Source: UBA7985 sp049612785 (GTDB lineage: Bacteria > Pseudomonadota > Alphaproteobacteria > UBA7985). Taken from it: a stretch of 22,464 nt of DNA. The notes beneath the pieces are model-generated. The model saw nothing but the letters and a program-made list of their open reading frames with translations. It did no database searches and was not told where the DNA came from. Shown in pieces: positions 1 through 8,187 of the stretch. The translations under genes and the position numbers were made by a program. The stretch is from NCBI GenBank assembly GCA_049612785.1, contig JBMZBW010000034.1:1-22464 (forward strand), read 5' to 3'. How positions within the stretch are numbered: the first letter of the stretch is position 1; the number at the start of each line of letters is the position of its first letter.

Positions 1-1
1 A

Positions 2-1075
2 AACGATGGCGAGGTGTCGGAAGACGATCTCTATCAGAAGAGAATTTTTGGCCATGCAACTAATGTAAAAAACATAACAAGCCACAGCGATCCTTTTGTA
101 GTCTCAGAAGAAATTCCCACAGAAATTCAAGAAACCATCGATTTTATTGAATCATATGAGCCCGATGCAATAATTCACCTGGATGGATTCATGAATTTGA
201 ACCTTGCCAGTTTGCTGATGCGTCGCCTGTCTCCCTTGAACATTTACTGGATAGGACACGGAGGTAATCTGGGCTTGAATTTCGTTGATTATATCATCAA
301 TGACCCCTTCACAGCGAATCAGGCCGTTACCGACATTGAGCTTGAAAAAGAGATCCGTTTGCCGTCTGCTTTTGCAACCAGCGGCGTTTTTGAGTTCGAC
401 AATACGCTGTCTAAAGCCAACTTTGGCTTCGCCGAGGATGCCATCGTTATCAATGCTTTCAATAATCATATGAAAATAAATAAACCCTATCTTGACGCGC
501 TGGTGCGCGTTCTTGAGGCAGTGCCAAAGGCGGTTCTGTGGTTCAACGAAGCCAACAAGCGCGATACCGTATGGTCGATTTCTAACTATCTGAAATCAAA
601 AGGAATAGACGATAGTCGGTACACCTTTGCGAGCCGGGTTGAGCCGAAATCAAAGCATTACGCACGGCTGCACGTGTCGGATTTTGCGATGGATACCTTC
701 ACCGTGTGCATGGCCTCAGGAACGCTGGACAACATGTGGGCGGAACTGCCGGTGATCAGTATGCCTGGCGACCGCTACACAAACCGAACAGCAGGCTCCT
801 TCAACCAAGTCATAGGCCTGGATTGTCTGAACACCCAGTCGATTGAAGAGTACGTGGAACTGGCGATTGAGCTCGCCACAAACCCGGACAAACTCGCGCG
901 CGTTAAGAACCACCTGAAGACTTACAAGCGGCAAACATCAATGTTTGACGGGGAAAAATTTGCGAAGGAAGTGGCCGCAGGGCTCCACGCTGCCGTTGCA
1001 CGTTCCCGGCAAGACCTCAAACCGGCCAACATCGATGTTCCTCCACTCTTTGAACCGATACCGAAGTTTGGTTGA
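2..1075 (+). CDS. GT41 (OGT/SPINDLY-type) glycosyltransferase, 5' partial
   Basis: This is the C-terminal catalytic part of a GT41 glycosyltransferase, the family of O-GlcNAc transferase and plant SPINDLY. The frame is open to the left edge, so the GTG at 14 is probably internal and the N-terminal half, possibly with TPR repeats, is missing. Counting from that GTG, a Rossmann-like stretch ends in YWIGHGGNLGLNFVDYI (78-94). FNNHMK (149-154) carries the lysine that contacts the nucleotide diphosphate in OGT. The block MASGTLDNMW, then PVISMPG (233-252), sits where OGT has HTTG.D.LWAG.P. The family assignment rests on this ordered motif series. The usual His-Thr-Thr is absent, so donor specificity may differ from UDP-GlcNAc. 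manC starts 3 bp downstream and the GDP-fucose genes follow, so a GDP-sugar donor and a protein or glycan acceptor are inferred. It acts in the cytoplasm. Confidence 0.8.
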   Translation, partial: NDGEVSEDDLYQKRIFGHATNVKNITSHSDPFVVSEEIPTEIQETIDFIESYEPDAIIHLDGFMNLNLASLLMRRLSPLNIYWIGHGGNLGLNFVDYIINDPFTANQAVTDIELEKEIRLPSAFATSGVFEFDNTLSKANFGFAEDAIVINAFNNHMKINKPYLDALVRVLEAVPKAVLWFNEANKRDTVWSISNYLKSKGIDDSRYTFASRVEPKSKHYARLHVSDFAMDTFTVCMASGTLDNMWAELPVISMPGDRYTNRTAGSFNQVIGLDCLNTQSIEEYVELAIELATNPDKLARVKNHLKTYKRQTSMFDGEKFAKEVAAGLHAAVARSRQDLKPANIDVPPLFEPIPKFG

Positions 1076-1078
1076 CCC

Positions 1079-2545
1079 ATGAAAGCATCTGGAACGACTT
1101 CGATTTCTCATTTGAATCTCGCCATTCTCTGCGGTGGTGAAGGCAAGCGGCTGTGGCCTGAGTCCCGCCGAGACATGCCCAAGCAATTTGGCAGTTTTGG
1201 CACCGGCAGCCCCATGATCTCAACGACCGCCAAAAGGCTTCAAGCGCTGAGTGAAACGGTTAGCATCAATCATTCGATTGCAATCGGGAGCCAGCAGCAC
1301 GGCTTTCTGATTGCCGAACACGTGGGTGAATACGGGTTTGAGACTGTATTGGAGCCGTGTGCGCGTGACTCAGCCGCAGCAATCGTTGCGATCAGCTGCC
1401 TGCTGTCGCAACGCGGTGAGGGTGATGTTCCTGTGGTCGTTTGCCCGTCGGATCATTTGATCAAAAACACCAAGGTATTTTGCGCTGACGTGATCAAGGC
1501 TGCTGCTGCATCAAACGATTACGAAATCGTGTTGCTGGGTATCTCACCCACGCATCCAGAAACTGGATACGGGTACCTGGAACTCACGCAAGCCGAGGCA
1601 GAACAAGACGCCGTGCCTGTGGCCCAGTTTCATGAAAAACCAGACCTGCCCCGCGCGGAAGAATATCTGAAAAACCCGGCAATGCTCTGGAATTCCGGAA
1701 TTTTCATCTTTAAGCCAGCAAAACTCAACGCGCTGGTCGAAACCATAAATCCTGCACTGTTGAAGAGATGCCAAGAGGCTGTCTCGGCAGCGAAAGAGGA
1801 TTTGCAGCGCCTTGTTCTGCATGCCGAAACCTTCGAGCAGATTTCGCCCGTTTCCTTCGACTACGAAGTTGTGGAACGCGCGAGCTCCATCGGTGCTGTG
1901 CGAGCCAGTTTTGACTGGGCTGACCTCGGCAGTTGGAAGGCAGTGAGCGAAACCTTTGAACCGGATGACATGAACTCCGTCAAAGTAGGGAACGCCGTCA
2001 ATATTGGATCAAGAAACACCTTTGTTTCCTCTTCCGGTCCTTTGGTCGTGACCCATGAGGTTGAAGACATCGTTGCGGTCGCCACCCCGGACGCTGTGTT
2101 GGTCACCCGCCAAGACAACAGCCAGAACGTAAAGGCGTTGGTTGAATTGCTGGGGGATGACCACACAGAAATGAACAGTCACCGCCGCGTCTACCGACCG
2201 TGGGGCTGGTACGAAAGTGTCGTGCAGGGTGACCGATTTCAGGTCAAACGCATCTGCGTCAAACCGAAAGCCGTTCTATCCCTACAAAAGCACTATCACC
2301 GGGCCGAACATTGGGTTGTCGTCAAAGGCATCGCTTTGGTGGAAATCGACGGCGATCAGCGGCAGATGACCGAAAATGAGTCGACCTACGTCCCCTTGGG
2401 CGCAGTCCACCGGCTGAGCAATCCCGGAAAAATTCCACTGATTATCATCGAAGTGCAAACGGGCTCCTATCTGGGCGAAGACGACATTGTTCGGCTGGAG
2501 GATGTTTACGGACGTGATGCAACTGACGAGGTAAGCCATGACTAA
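1079..2545 (+). CDS. manC: mannose-1-phosphate guanylyltransferase / mannose-6-phosphate isomerase
   Basis: This bifunctional enzyme makes GDP-mannose from mannose 1-phosphate and GTP, and in many members also interconverts fructose 6-phosphate and mannose 6-phosphate. The N-terminal nucleotidyltransferase has LCGGEGKRLWPESR (17-30) followed by MPKQF, and a CARDSAAA block that binds the sugar phosphate. The C-terminal cupin has PWGWYESV, RFQVKRI, SLQKHYHRAEHWVVV and GEDDIVRLEDVYGR, all hallmarks of type II phosphomannose isomerase. The middle His of the common HHH run is Tyr here, a small oddity. At 488 residues it is full length for the family. It starts 3 bp after the GT41 gene and its last 8 bases overlap gmd, so the genes are almost certainly one transcript supplying GDP-mannose to gmd and fcl. 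Confidence 0.96.
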   Translation: MKASGTTSISHLNLAILCGGEGKRLWPESRRDMPKQFGSFGTGSPMISTTAKRLQALSETVSINHSIAIGSQQHGFLIAEHVGEYGFETVLEPCARDSAAAIVAISCLLSQRGEGDVPVVVCPSDHLIKNTKVFCADVIKAAAASNDYEIVLLGISPTHPETGYGYLELTQAEAEQDAVPVAQFHEKPDLPRAEEYLKNPAMLWNSGIFIFKPAKLNALVETINPALLKRCQEAVSAAKEDLQRLVLHAETFEQISPVSFDYEVVERASSIGAVRASFDWADLGSWKAVSETFEPDDMNSVKVGNAVNIGSRNTFVSSSGPLVVTHEVEDIVAVATPDAVLVTRQDNSQNVKALVELLGDDHTEMNSHRRVYRPWGWYESVVQGDRFQVKRICVKPKAVLSLQKHYHRAEHWVVVKGIALVEIDGDQRQMTENESTYVPLGAVHRLSNPGKIPLIIIEVQTGSYLGEDDIVRLEDVYGRDATDEVSHD

Positions 2546-3632
2546 AACCGCTTTAGTAACGGGAGTAACCGGTCAGGACGGTGCCTACCTTTCTGAGTTG
2601 CTCTTGGCCAAGGGGTACAAGGTCATAGGGCTTCGCCGACGGTCCTCGTCCTTCAATACGTGGCGCGTTGAGCACCTGTTTATCGATCGTCACGAGCCGA
2701 ACAGCTCAAGCTTCCAGTTTGACTATGGTGACCTGACCGATAGCACCAACCTGGTGCGGATCGTCCAGCGCTATCGCCCAGATGAGATCTATAACCTCGC
2801 GGCCCAGTCTCATGTCGGGGTGTCTTTCGAGACGCCGGAGTACACGGCAAACGCGGACGGCATCGGAACCTTGCGCCTGCTGGAAGCCATTCGCATTCTT
2901 GGATTGGAAAAGACCACGAAGTTCTATCAGGCTTCGACTTCAGAACTGTATGGCAAGGTCGTCGAGACCCCGCAGAATGAGGAAACCCCGTTCTACCCCC
3001 GCTCGCCCTACGCTGCGGCCAAGGCCTATGCCTACTGGATTACAAAGAACTACCGGGAAGCCTACGGAATCTACAGCAGCAACGGCATCCTGTTTAACCA
3101 CGAAAGCCCCATTCGCGGGGAAACGTTTGTCACGCGCAAAATCACACGCGCCGTTGCAAACATCCAACTGGGCCAACAGGATCGGCTCTATCTTGGAAAT
3201 CTGAACGCCCAGCGTGACTGGGGACATGCGCGCGATTACGTCGAAGGGATGTGGCGGATCCTGCAGCACGATGAGCCGGACGACTTCGTCCTGGCGACGG
3301 GTGAAACCCATTCCGTGCGTGAATTTGTCCAGCTGGCGTTCCGTGAAGTTGGCGTTGAGATTGAGTGGATCGGCAGCGGCAGCGAAGAGAGAGGCAGAGA
3401 CAGCGAAACGGGCCGCATTCTCGTAGAGGTCGACCCTCTGTTCTACCGTCCTACCGAGGTTGATTTGCTGCTGGGTGATGCGACAAAGGCCAAAAATTTA
3501 CTGGGTTGGACACCGCAGATTTCGTTCGAATCACTGGTCCGAGAAATGGTTCGCATCGACCTGAAAGTCATGGCTCAAGAGGCTGGAAACAGCCACAGAT
3601 ACGATCTGACCTATGAACCAGATGCCCTTTGA
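2538..3632 (+). CDS. gmd: GDP-mannose 4,6-dehydratase
   Basis: This extended SDR enzyme converts GDP-D-mannose to GDP-4-keto-6-deoxy-D-mannose, the first committed step to GDP-L-fucose. The NADP-binding TGVTGQDG is at 8-15, followed by the family-specific RRRSSSFNTWRVEHL. The substrate and catalytic region has STSELYGK (133-140) and Y158-xxx-K162 in SPYAAAKAYAYW. It is followed by NGILFNHESPIRGETFVTRK, which is diagnostic for Gmd. Length (364) is typical. The ATG lies inside the end of manC (8-base overlap), and the last 20 bases overlap fcl. Both overlaps point to translational coupling in one operon. GDP-rhamnose or GDP-perosamine could also branch from the same product, but the fcl gene next door makes GDP-L-fucose the likely end product. 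Confidence 0.97.
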   Translation: MTKTALVTGVTGQDGAYLSELLLAKGYKVIGLRRRSSSFNTWRVEHLFIDRHEPNSSSFQFDYGDLTDSTNLVRIVQRYRPDEIYNLAAQSHVGVSFETPEYTANADGIGTLRLLEAIRILGLEKTTKFYQASTSELYGKVVETPQNEETPFYPRSPYAAAKAYAYWITKNYREAYGIYSSNGILFNHESPIRGETFVTRKITRAVANIQLGQQDRLYLGNLNAQRDWGHARDYVEGMWRILQHDEPDDFVLATGETHSVREFVQLAFREVGVEIEWIGSGSEERGRDSETGRILVEVDPLFYRPTEVDLLLGDATKAKNLLGWTPQISFESLVREMVRIDLKVMAQEAGNSHRYDLTYEPDAL

Positions 3633-4560
3633 TTTAGCTGGAAAATCCGTATTCGTTGCTGGTCATCGCGGTATGGTTGGTGGTGCGGTGGCCCGTGCCC
3701 TGAAACATCGCGGTGATGTTCAGGTAATTGAAGCAGGCCGCGAAGAGCTTGATCTGCGAGACAAAGCGGCGGTTCACGCCTTTTTCGATCAGAAACGCCC
3801 TGACGCCGTTGTTCTGGCCGCTGCGAAAGTGGGCGGGATCATCGCGAATAACGAGGACAAATCCAATTTTCTGTTCGAAAATCTGGAAATCCAAAATGCT
3901 GTCATCGGTGCCGCCCGTGAATTTGACACGCCAAAGCTGCTCTTTCTGGGGTCAAGCTGCATTTTCCCCAAGCATGCCCCGCAACCGATCACCGAAGATT
4001 CCCTCCTCACCGGGCCGCTGGAGCCAACGAACGAGGCCTACGCAATCGCCAAAATTGCAGGACTTAAGTTGTGCGAGTACCTGAACCGAGAGGAAGGACG
4101 CGCCTTTATTTCGGCTCAACCTTGCAACCTCTACGGCCCCGGAGACAACTATCACCCCACCAAGAGCCACGTGATCCCTGCCCTCATAAGGCGCTTTCAC
4201 GAAGCAAAGCTGCGCGGTGACGCTGAGACCGTGCTTTGGGGCACAGGAACGCCTTTGCGTGAGTTTCTCTATGTCGACGATCTTGCTGAAGCACTGGTTA
4301 CCTTGCTCTCGCTGTACGATGAGCCAGAGCTGGTCAACGTTGGCAGCGAACAGGAAGTGACCATCGCAGAGCTGGCCACCAAGGTTGCCAAAGCCGTTGG
4401 CTTCCAAGGGAAGATCACGCTTGATGCGAGCAAACCAGACGGCACCCCACGAAAGTTGATGGATAGCTCTCGGATGAAAGCCGTTGGCTGGTTACCAAGG
4501 ACCACTTTGGACGAGGGGCTTGCTTTGGCCTATGCCGATTTTCTGAAGCATGCGAGCTGA
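3613..4560 (+). CDS. fcl: GDP-L-fucose synthase (epimerase/reductase)
   Basis: This enzyme 3,5-epimerises and then reduces the Gmd product to GDP-L-fucose using NADPH. The Rossmann motif GHRGMVG is at 17-23. AAAKVGGIIANN follows, then FLGSSCIFPK (111-120), which holds the catalytic Ser and Cys. The Y143-xxx-K147 pair comes next, and H186 in KSHVIPALI matches the catalytic His of the E. coli enzyme. All key residues are present and 315 residues is the usual size. The ATG at 3613 overlaps gmd by 20 bases. A second in-frame ATG at 3622 is possible and would remove three residues. This is the last gene of the tight operon; a 157 bp gap follows. It completes the cytoplasmic supply of GDP-fucose, presumably for the upstream GT41 enzyme or for surface glycan assembly outside the window. 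Confidence 0.96.
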   Translation: MNQMPFDLAGKSVFVAGHRGMVGGAVARALKHRGDVQVIEAGREELDLRDKAAVHAFFDQKRPDAVVLAAAKVGGIIANNEDKSNFLFENLEIQNAVIGAAREFDTPKLLFLGSSCIFPKHAPQPITEDSLLTGPLEPTNEAYAIAKIAGLKLCEYLNREEGRAFISAQPCNLYGPGDNYHPTKSHVIPALIRRFHEAKLRGDAETVLWGTGTPLREFLYVDDLAEALVTLLSLYDEPELVNVGSEQEVTIAELATKVAKAVGFQGKITLDASKPDGTPRKLMDSSRMKAVGWLPRTTLDEGLALAYADFLKHAS

Positions 4561-4717
4561 TCATCCAAGTGCAATATCACTATTGTCACTCAACGAAGCC
4601 GCGCGTTAGCTTAGGTCTGCAACAAAACATCGCTAAAGCACCCCTTAGGCCAAAGACGGTGCGCCGCGTTATCGCGCTCGTCCTTGGCGTCAAACTGTCA
4701 TCCAAAGGCTCTTTCTC

Positions 4718-5251
4718 GTGATCGATAAAGGCATTCACCCCAGCGCCGTTGTAGATATTCAGGGCGAAGGTACGCTACCCGACACCACTATCCTTGAACC
4801 ACTGTCCGTCATTTACGTGGGACCACGGGGCAAAATCGACTTGGGCGAGATGTTCATCCTGTACCCCAACGCGTCGATCCGCATCGATCAGGGTTGGTTC
4901 AAGTGCGGGCGGGAAGTTTCCTTCAGTTCGGGCGTTCACTTGTACGAACCACGAGACGGAATTGAGATTGGCGACTACGTGATGATCGGCGGTGGCACTG
5001 TTCTGTGTTCGGTCAATCATGGCCACGCTGATCTTTCCCTTCCCATGAGACAGCAACCAGCACGGCCCGAAAAGATCACCATTGGCAACAACGTCTGGAT
5101 CGGCATGAACTGCAGCATATTGCCGGGTGTCACGATTGGAGATGGCGTCATTATTGGCGCGGGAAGCGTGGTGACGAAAGACCTGCCCTCGAACACCATT
5201 TGTTACGGCGTTCCCTGCGAAGTTCGATCCGAGCGAGGGTCCAGCGCCTAG
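4718..5251 (+). CDS. hexapeptide-repeat (left-handed beta-helix) acyltransferase
   Basis: This protein of 177 residues is of the LacA/Maa/WcaF-like acetyltransferase type. Imperfect hexapeptide repeats fill it, for example IEIGDYVMIGGGTVL (82-96), ITIGNNVWIGMNCSI (120-134) and VTIGDGVIIGAGSVV (138-152). The NHGHADLSLPM stretch (100-110) carries a His in the position of the catalytic base of this family. The C-terminal GVPCEVR is a usual ending. The start is GTG, about 9 bases after an AAAGG Shine-Dalgarno-like stretch. It lies on the same strand as the GDP-fucose genes, 157 bp downstream, so O- or N-acetylation of a fucose-containing glycan is a reasonable guess. The acceptor cannot be read from sequence. 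It is cytoplasmic and probably trimeric, as is known for the family. Confidence 0.85.
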   Translation: MIDKGIHPSAVVDIQGEGTLPDTTILEPLSVIYVGPRGKIDLGEMFILYPNASIRIDQGWFKCGREVSFSSGVHLYEPRDGIEIGDYVMIGGGTVLCSVNHGHADLSLPMRQQPARPEKITIGNNVWIGMNCSILPGVTIGDGVIIGAGSVVTKDLPSNTICYGVPCEVRSERGSSA

Positions 5252-5261
5252 GGGCTCAAAC

Positions 5262-5295
5262 GCGCGGACTTGGCGTTCACGCCTATGACACGCGC
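5262..5295. other. branched inverted repeat after the acyltransferase gene
   Basis: GCGCG at 5262-5266 pairs with CGCGC at 5291-5295. Inside it, GGCG at 5272-5275 pairs with CGCC at 5280-5283 around a TTCA loop. It lies just after the acyltransferase stop and before the 3' end of tRNA-Cys. It could end transcription from either side, but it has no T run, so the role is only a guess. Confidence 0.25.
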
Positions 5296-5349
5296 CAAAG
5301 AAGAACGATTTTGCTGCTTGGTATCGGCTGGCTGATCGGGGGAAAATCA

Positions 5350-5423
5350 TGGAGGTACCGACCGGATTCGAACCGGTGTACACGGATTTGCAATCCGGTG
5401 CGTAGCCTCTCCGCCACGGTACC
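5350..5423 (-). tRNA. tRNA-Cys (GCA)
   Basis: Read on the minus strand, a 7 bp acceptor stem GGTACCG/CGGTACC is perfect. The anticodon loop TTGCAAA gives anticodon GCA, for cysteine. The T arm contains GGTTCGAATCC. The discriminator base is U, a known identity element of tRNA-Cys, and the CCA end is encoded (5350-5352). Total length is 74 including CCA, as for the E. coli tRNA-Cys. It sits alone between the acyltransferase gene and pta, transcribed against both, with its 3' end facing the GDP-fucose cluster. Confidence 0.96.
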
Positions 5424-5669
5424 CCTCAAGAATGGAGCGGAAGCTAACACCAAGGATAAGTCCGAGCAAACAATAAGTGACAGTCGAATTTTCAAACCTG
5501 CAATCTCGTTTTAGAACCAGCTCCTTCGCGCTTAATCCGGGCTGATTTGATCGTAATTTTCTGCCCGGATGTCACTTTCAATGATCTGCCCTGACTTGGT
5601 TTAAGCTGGCCTTGAGCGCCACGCGACCGTTACAAGGGCGCATTCCTCTGCACAGAGAGCTCAGAGACC

Positions 5670-6692
5670 ATGCTTGATCCCATTGCCCTGATCCACCAAC
5701 GCGCCAAGACCAATTTGCAGCATATTGTGCTGGCCGAAGGCGAAGACCCACGCGTGGTCGAAGGCGGTTTATTGGCCGCTCAAGCCGGGCTGGCGAAAAT
5801 CACGGTTTTGGGTCGGGCTGAGGTTGTCACTGATCTCATTGGAAAAATCGGGATTGATGCCACTATCGAACACGTGGATCCTGCGACTTCGCCCTTGCGT
5901 GAAGCCATGGCTGACGCCTTCTTCCAGCGCCGGAAGCACAAGGGCATCACGCCGCAGCAAGCCGAAGACGCGGCGCAGGACCCGCTGAATTTCGCAGCGC
6001 TTCTGGTCCATACGGGGCGCGCTGATGGCACCATCGCCGGGGCCGTTGCCACCACCTCTGACACCGTTCGCGCGGCCTTGCAGGTGATTGGAAAGCATCA
6101 GCAAGCGGGTGCGGTTTCATCCTTTTTTCTCATGATCCTCAACCAGGAGCGCCACGGCGACAAAGCCGGTGCCATCGTTTTTGCCGATGCCGGACTGACC
6201 ATCGAGCCGACCGTAGAGCAACTCGCGGGAATTGCGTTGGCCTCAGCCGATAGTTTCCAGACGCTTGTTCAGCAGGAACCGCGCGTTGGAATGCTTTCTT
6301 TTTCGACCATGGGCAGCGCCAGTCACCCCAGCATCGACAAGATCAACGCGGCCAAGGATATGGCCCGCAGCCAACGGCCTTCGCTGGTCTTGGATGGAGA
6401 ATTACAATTCGACGCGGCTTATGTTCCCGCAGTCGCAGCATCCAAAGCGCCAGACTCTCAGATCCAAGGCGACGCCAACGTGTTTGTCTTCCCTTCACTG
6501 GAAGCCGCCAACATCGCTTACAAGATCGCCCAGCGGATCGGCGGAGCAACGGCCATCGGGCCTATTCTGCAAGGTCTCGCTAAACCAGCCAACGACCTTT
6601 CTCGCGGCTGCAGTGCGCAGGACGTCTTTGACCTCATTGCCGTTACCGCCCTGCAAGCTGCCAGCACCAATTCGGAGACCGCTTCGTCATGA
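5670..6692 (+). CDS. pta: phosphate acetyltransferase
   Basis: This protein interconverts acetyl-CoA plus phosphate with acetyl phosphate plus CoA, linking central carbon flow to acetate. At 340 residues it is the short catalytic form, without the N-terminal regulatory part of the 700-residue E. coli enzyme. Family motifs are VLAEGEDPRVVEG near the N-terminus, TGRADGTIAGAVATTSDTVRAAL around 111-133, and FADAGLTIEPT. They continue with GMLSFSTMGSASHPSIDKI and VLDGELQFDAAYVP, which line the active site. The C-terminus has ANVFVFPSLEAANIAYKI. No ackA or phosphotransacetylase partner lies nearby. The last four bases (ATGA) overlap the next gene, so the two are probably co-translated. A shared fold with phosphate butyryltransferase leaves a small doubt about acyl specificity, but the motifs favour acetyl. 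Confidence 0.93.
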   Translation: MLDPIALIHQRAKTNLQHIVLAEGEDPRVVEGGLLAAQAGLAKITVLGRAEVVTDLIGKIGIDATIEHVDPATSPLREAMADAFFQRRKHKGITPQQAEDAAQDPLNFAALLVHTGRADGTIAGAVATTSDTVRAALQVIGKHQQAGAVSSFFLMILNQERHGDKAGAIVFADAGLTIEPTVEQLAGIALASADSFQTLVQQEPRVGMLSFSTMGSASHPSIDKINAAKDMARSQRPSLVLDGELQFDAAYVPAVAASKAPDSQIQGDANVFVFPSLEAANIAYKIAQRIGGATAIGPILQGLAKPANDLSRGCSAQDVFDLIAVTALQAASTNSETASS

Positions 6693-7030
6693 TTAAACAC
6701 TGTGTGTTCCTGAACCTGGCTCCTGATGCTGAATTTGACCGGCTCATGGATGCTTACGAAATGATCGGTGAGGTATTGGACGAGATCGATGGCGTTTACG
6801 ATTACGCCGCTGGCCCCAACCGAGATTTTGAGGGCAAGTCACCGGCCTATGAAACCGGGTTCATTATCACCTTTATGAACAAAGACGCCCTGGATGCCTA
6901 TGCTGCGCACCCTAAGCATCAGGAAGCGGGCGGTATTTTGACCAGCCTGTGCTTCAACGGCGCAGACGGGATCATTGTTTTTGATCTCGACGTCGGCAGC
7001 GAAGACGACGAAATTCTCATCGAAAACTGA
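6689..7030 (+). CDS. Dabb (stress-responsive alpha/beta barrel) domain protein
   Basis: This protein of 113 residues begins MIKHCVFLNL, the usual first strand and conserved His of Dabb proteins. It then has a helix (DRLMDAYEMIGEVLDEI), a central strand, a second helix with AYAAHPKHQEAG (conserved Y..HP.H) and a last strand ending IIVFDLDV. The fold is a dimeric ferredoxin-like barrel. Family members range from stress proteins to small cyclases, and the reaction here is unknown. The ATGA overlap with pta indicates translational coupling. It ends in a very acidic tail, EDDEILIEN. A GC-rich inverted repeat follows its stop codon. Confidence 0.8.
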   Translation: MIKHCVFLNLAPDAEFDRLMDAYEMIGEVLDEIDGVYDYAAGPNRDFEGKSPAYETGFIITFMNKDALDAYAAHPKHQEAGGILTSLCFNGADGIIVFDLDVGSEDDEILIEN

Positions 7031-7038
7031 CCCCCATC

Positions 7039-7056
7039 AGCGCCCGACAGGGCGCT
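7039..7056. terminator. candidate terminator hairpin between convergent genes
   Basis: AGCGCCC (7039-7045) and GGGCGCT (7050-7056) form a perfect 7 bp stem with a GACA loop. It lies 8 bp after the Dabb gene and 47 bp before the end of the convergent pirin gene. There is no T run on either side, so it may stop transcription weakly or only shape the 3' end. Confidence 0.4.
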
Positions 7057-7103
7057 TCAAGTAAAGGCGTCCGAAGGTCCGTTTGGTCAGGCGCCCTCGG
7101 GTT

Positions 7104-8024
7104 CTAAAGGCCTTCGGGTTGGGCGCGAATGAAGGTGCCGTTCTGGAGATCGCGGATCGCTTCCCGCAGTTCTTCACCCGTATTCATGACAATAGGTCCA
7201 TGCCAGGCCACAGGCTCCTTTAGCGGCTTTCCGGAAACCAGCAAGAACCGCATGCCCTGTTCCCCTGCCTGCACTGTTATTTCATCCCCGCGGTCAAACT
7301 GGACCAAGGTGCGGTTACCGGACAGGTCGCGCAGGTGTACCTCCTCTCCGTTGATTTCTTTTTCCACCCGCACGCCAAAAGGCTTAGAGGCATCACGGAA
7401 GGTTCCAGACCCTTCAAAGATGTACGCAAAGGCGTGCCGCTCCACTTCGACCTTGAACGTCTTCCGCACACCCGCAGGGATAAAGACATCGAGGTATTGC
7501 GGATCCGCAGCAATCCCGTCCACCGGGCCTTTCTTGCCCCAAAACTCTCCAACGATAACCTTCACCCGCGTTCCGTCATCGTCGATGACTTCCGGAATTT
7601 CGGTTGATGGAACGTCCTGATACCGGGGCCCCGTCATTTTCAGGGACGAGGGCAAATTGGCCCAAAGCTGAAACCCATGCATCTGGCCCCTGTCATTTCC
7701 GTGAGGCATCTCCTGGTGCATGATACCGCTGCCGGCCGTCATCCACTGAATATCCCCCGCTCCCAGGCTGCCTTGATTGCCCAGCGAGTCAGCGTGATCG
7801 ACCGTACCCGCCAGCACGTAGGTAATGGTCTCAATCCCCCGGTGCGGATGCCAGGGGAAGCCCTTTTCAAACTGGCTCGGATGATCGCCGCGAAAGTCGT
7901 CAAACAGCAGAAATGGATCAAAAGCACTTGGGTTATGAAATCCAAAAGCCCGGTGCAGGTGAACGCCTGCACCTTCCATCGTTGGCTGCGCCAAAGTCTC
8001 TGATTTCACGGGGCGAAAGGTCAT
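7104..8024 (-). CDS. pirin family protein
   Basis: This bicupin protein of 306 residues belongs to the pirin family. The N-terminal cupin has WHPHRGIETITYVLAGTVDH, giving H59 and H61. H103 and E105 in MHQEMPH complete the metal site known from human pirin (His, His, His, Glu). Bacterial pirins include quercetin 2,3-dioxygenases and regulatory binders, and which applies here is not visible. The open frame runs on upstream without a stop to 8282, but that part is low-complexity, lies in the gap and overlaps the next gene. The ATG at 8024 (MTFRPVKSE) fits family N-termini and has AAGGA 8 bases upstream, so it is the chosen start. The unrecognised acidic protein lies 163 bp upstream on the same strand and could share a transcript. 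Confidence 0.92.
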   Translation of the reverse strand: MTFRPVKSETLAQPTMEGAGVHLHRAFGFHNPSAFDPFLLFDDFRGDHPSQFEKGFPWHPHRGIETITYVLAGTVDHADSLGNQGSLGAGDIQWMTAGSGIMHQEMPHGNDRGQMHGFQLWANLPSSLKMTGPRYQDVPSTEIPEVIDDDGTRVKVIVGEFWGKKGPVDGIAADPQYLDVFIPAGVRKTFKVEVERHAFAYIFEGSGTFRDASKPFGVRVEKEINGEEVHLRDLSGNRTLVQFDRGDEITVQAGEQGMRFLLVSGKPLKEPVAWHGPIVMNTGEELREAIRDLQNGTFIRAQPEGL

Positions 8025-8187
8025 GGTGGCTATCCTTGGCTGTTTCCCAGAAAGATGGGTGATCTCGCAGTCGTGGCAAGAACCATAATCCCTCCACCGG
8101 GCACAAAGTGAGCCGCAAAACCGCGCACATGATGCCAGCAAACTGGCGCGATAACCGACAGCCTGCCACCCGCAGGCAGCCCCGTGC

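Noticed and set aside
2782..3204. Arg-rich open frame inside gmd in another frame
   Set aside because: It lies wholly within gmd, which has a complete set of family motifs, and its Arg/Pro/Ser-rich make-up is typical of a shadow frame.
5200..5514. Plus-strand open frame through the tRNA-Cys region
   Set aside because: It runs across the tRNA gene and the end of the acyltransferase gene and has no protein-like features.
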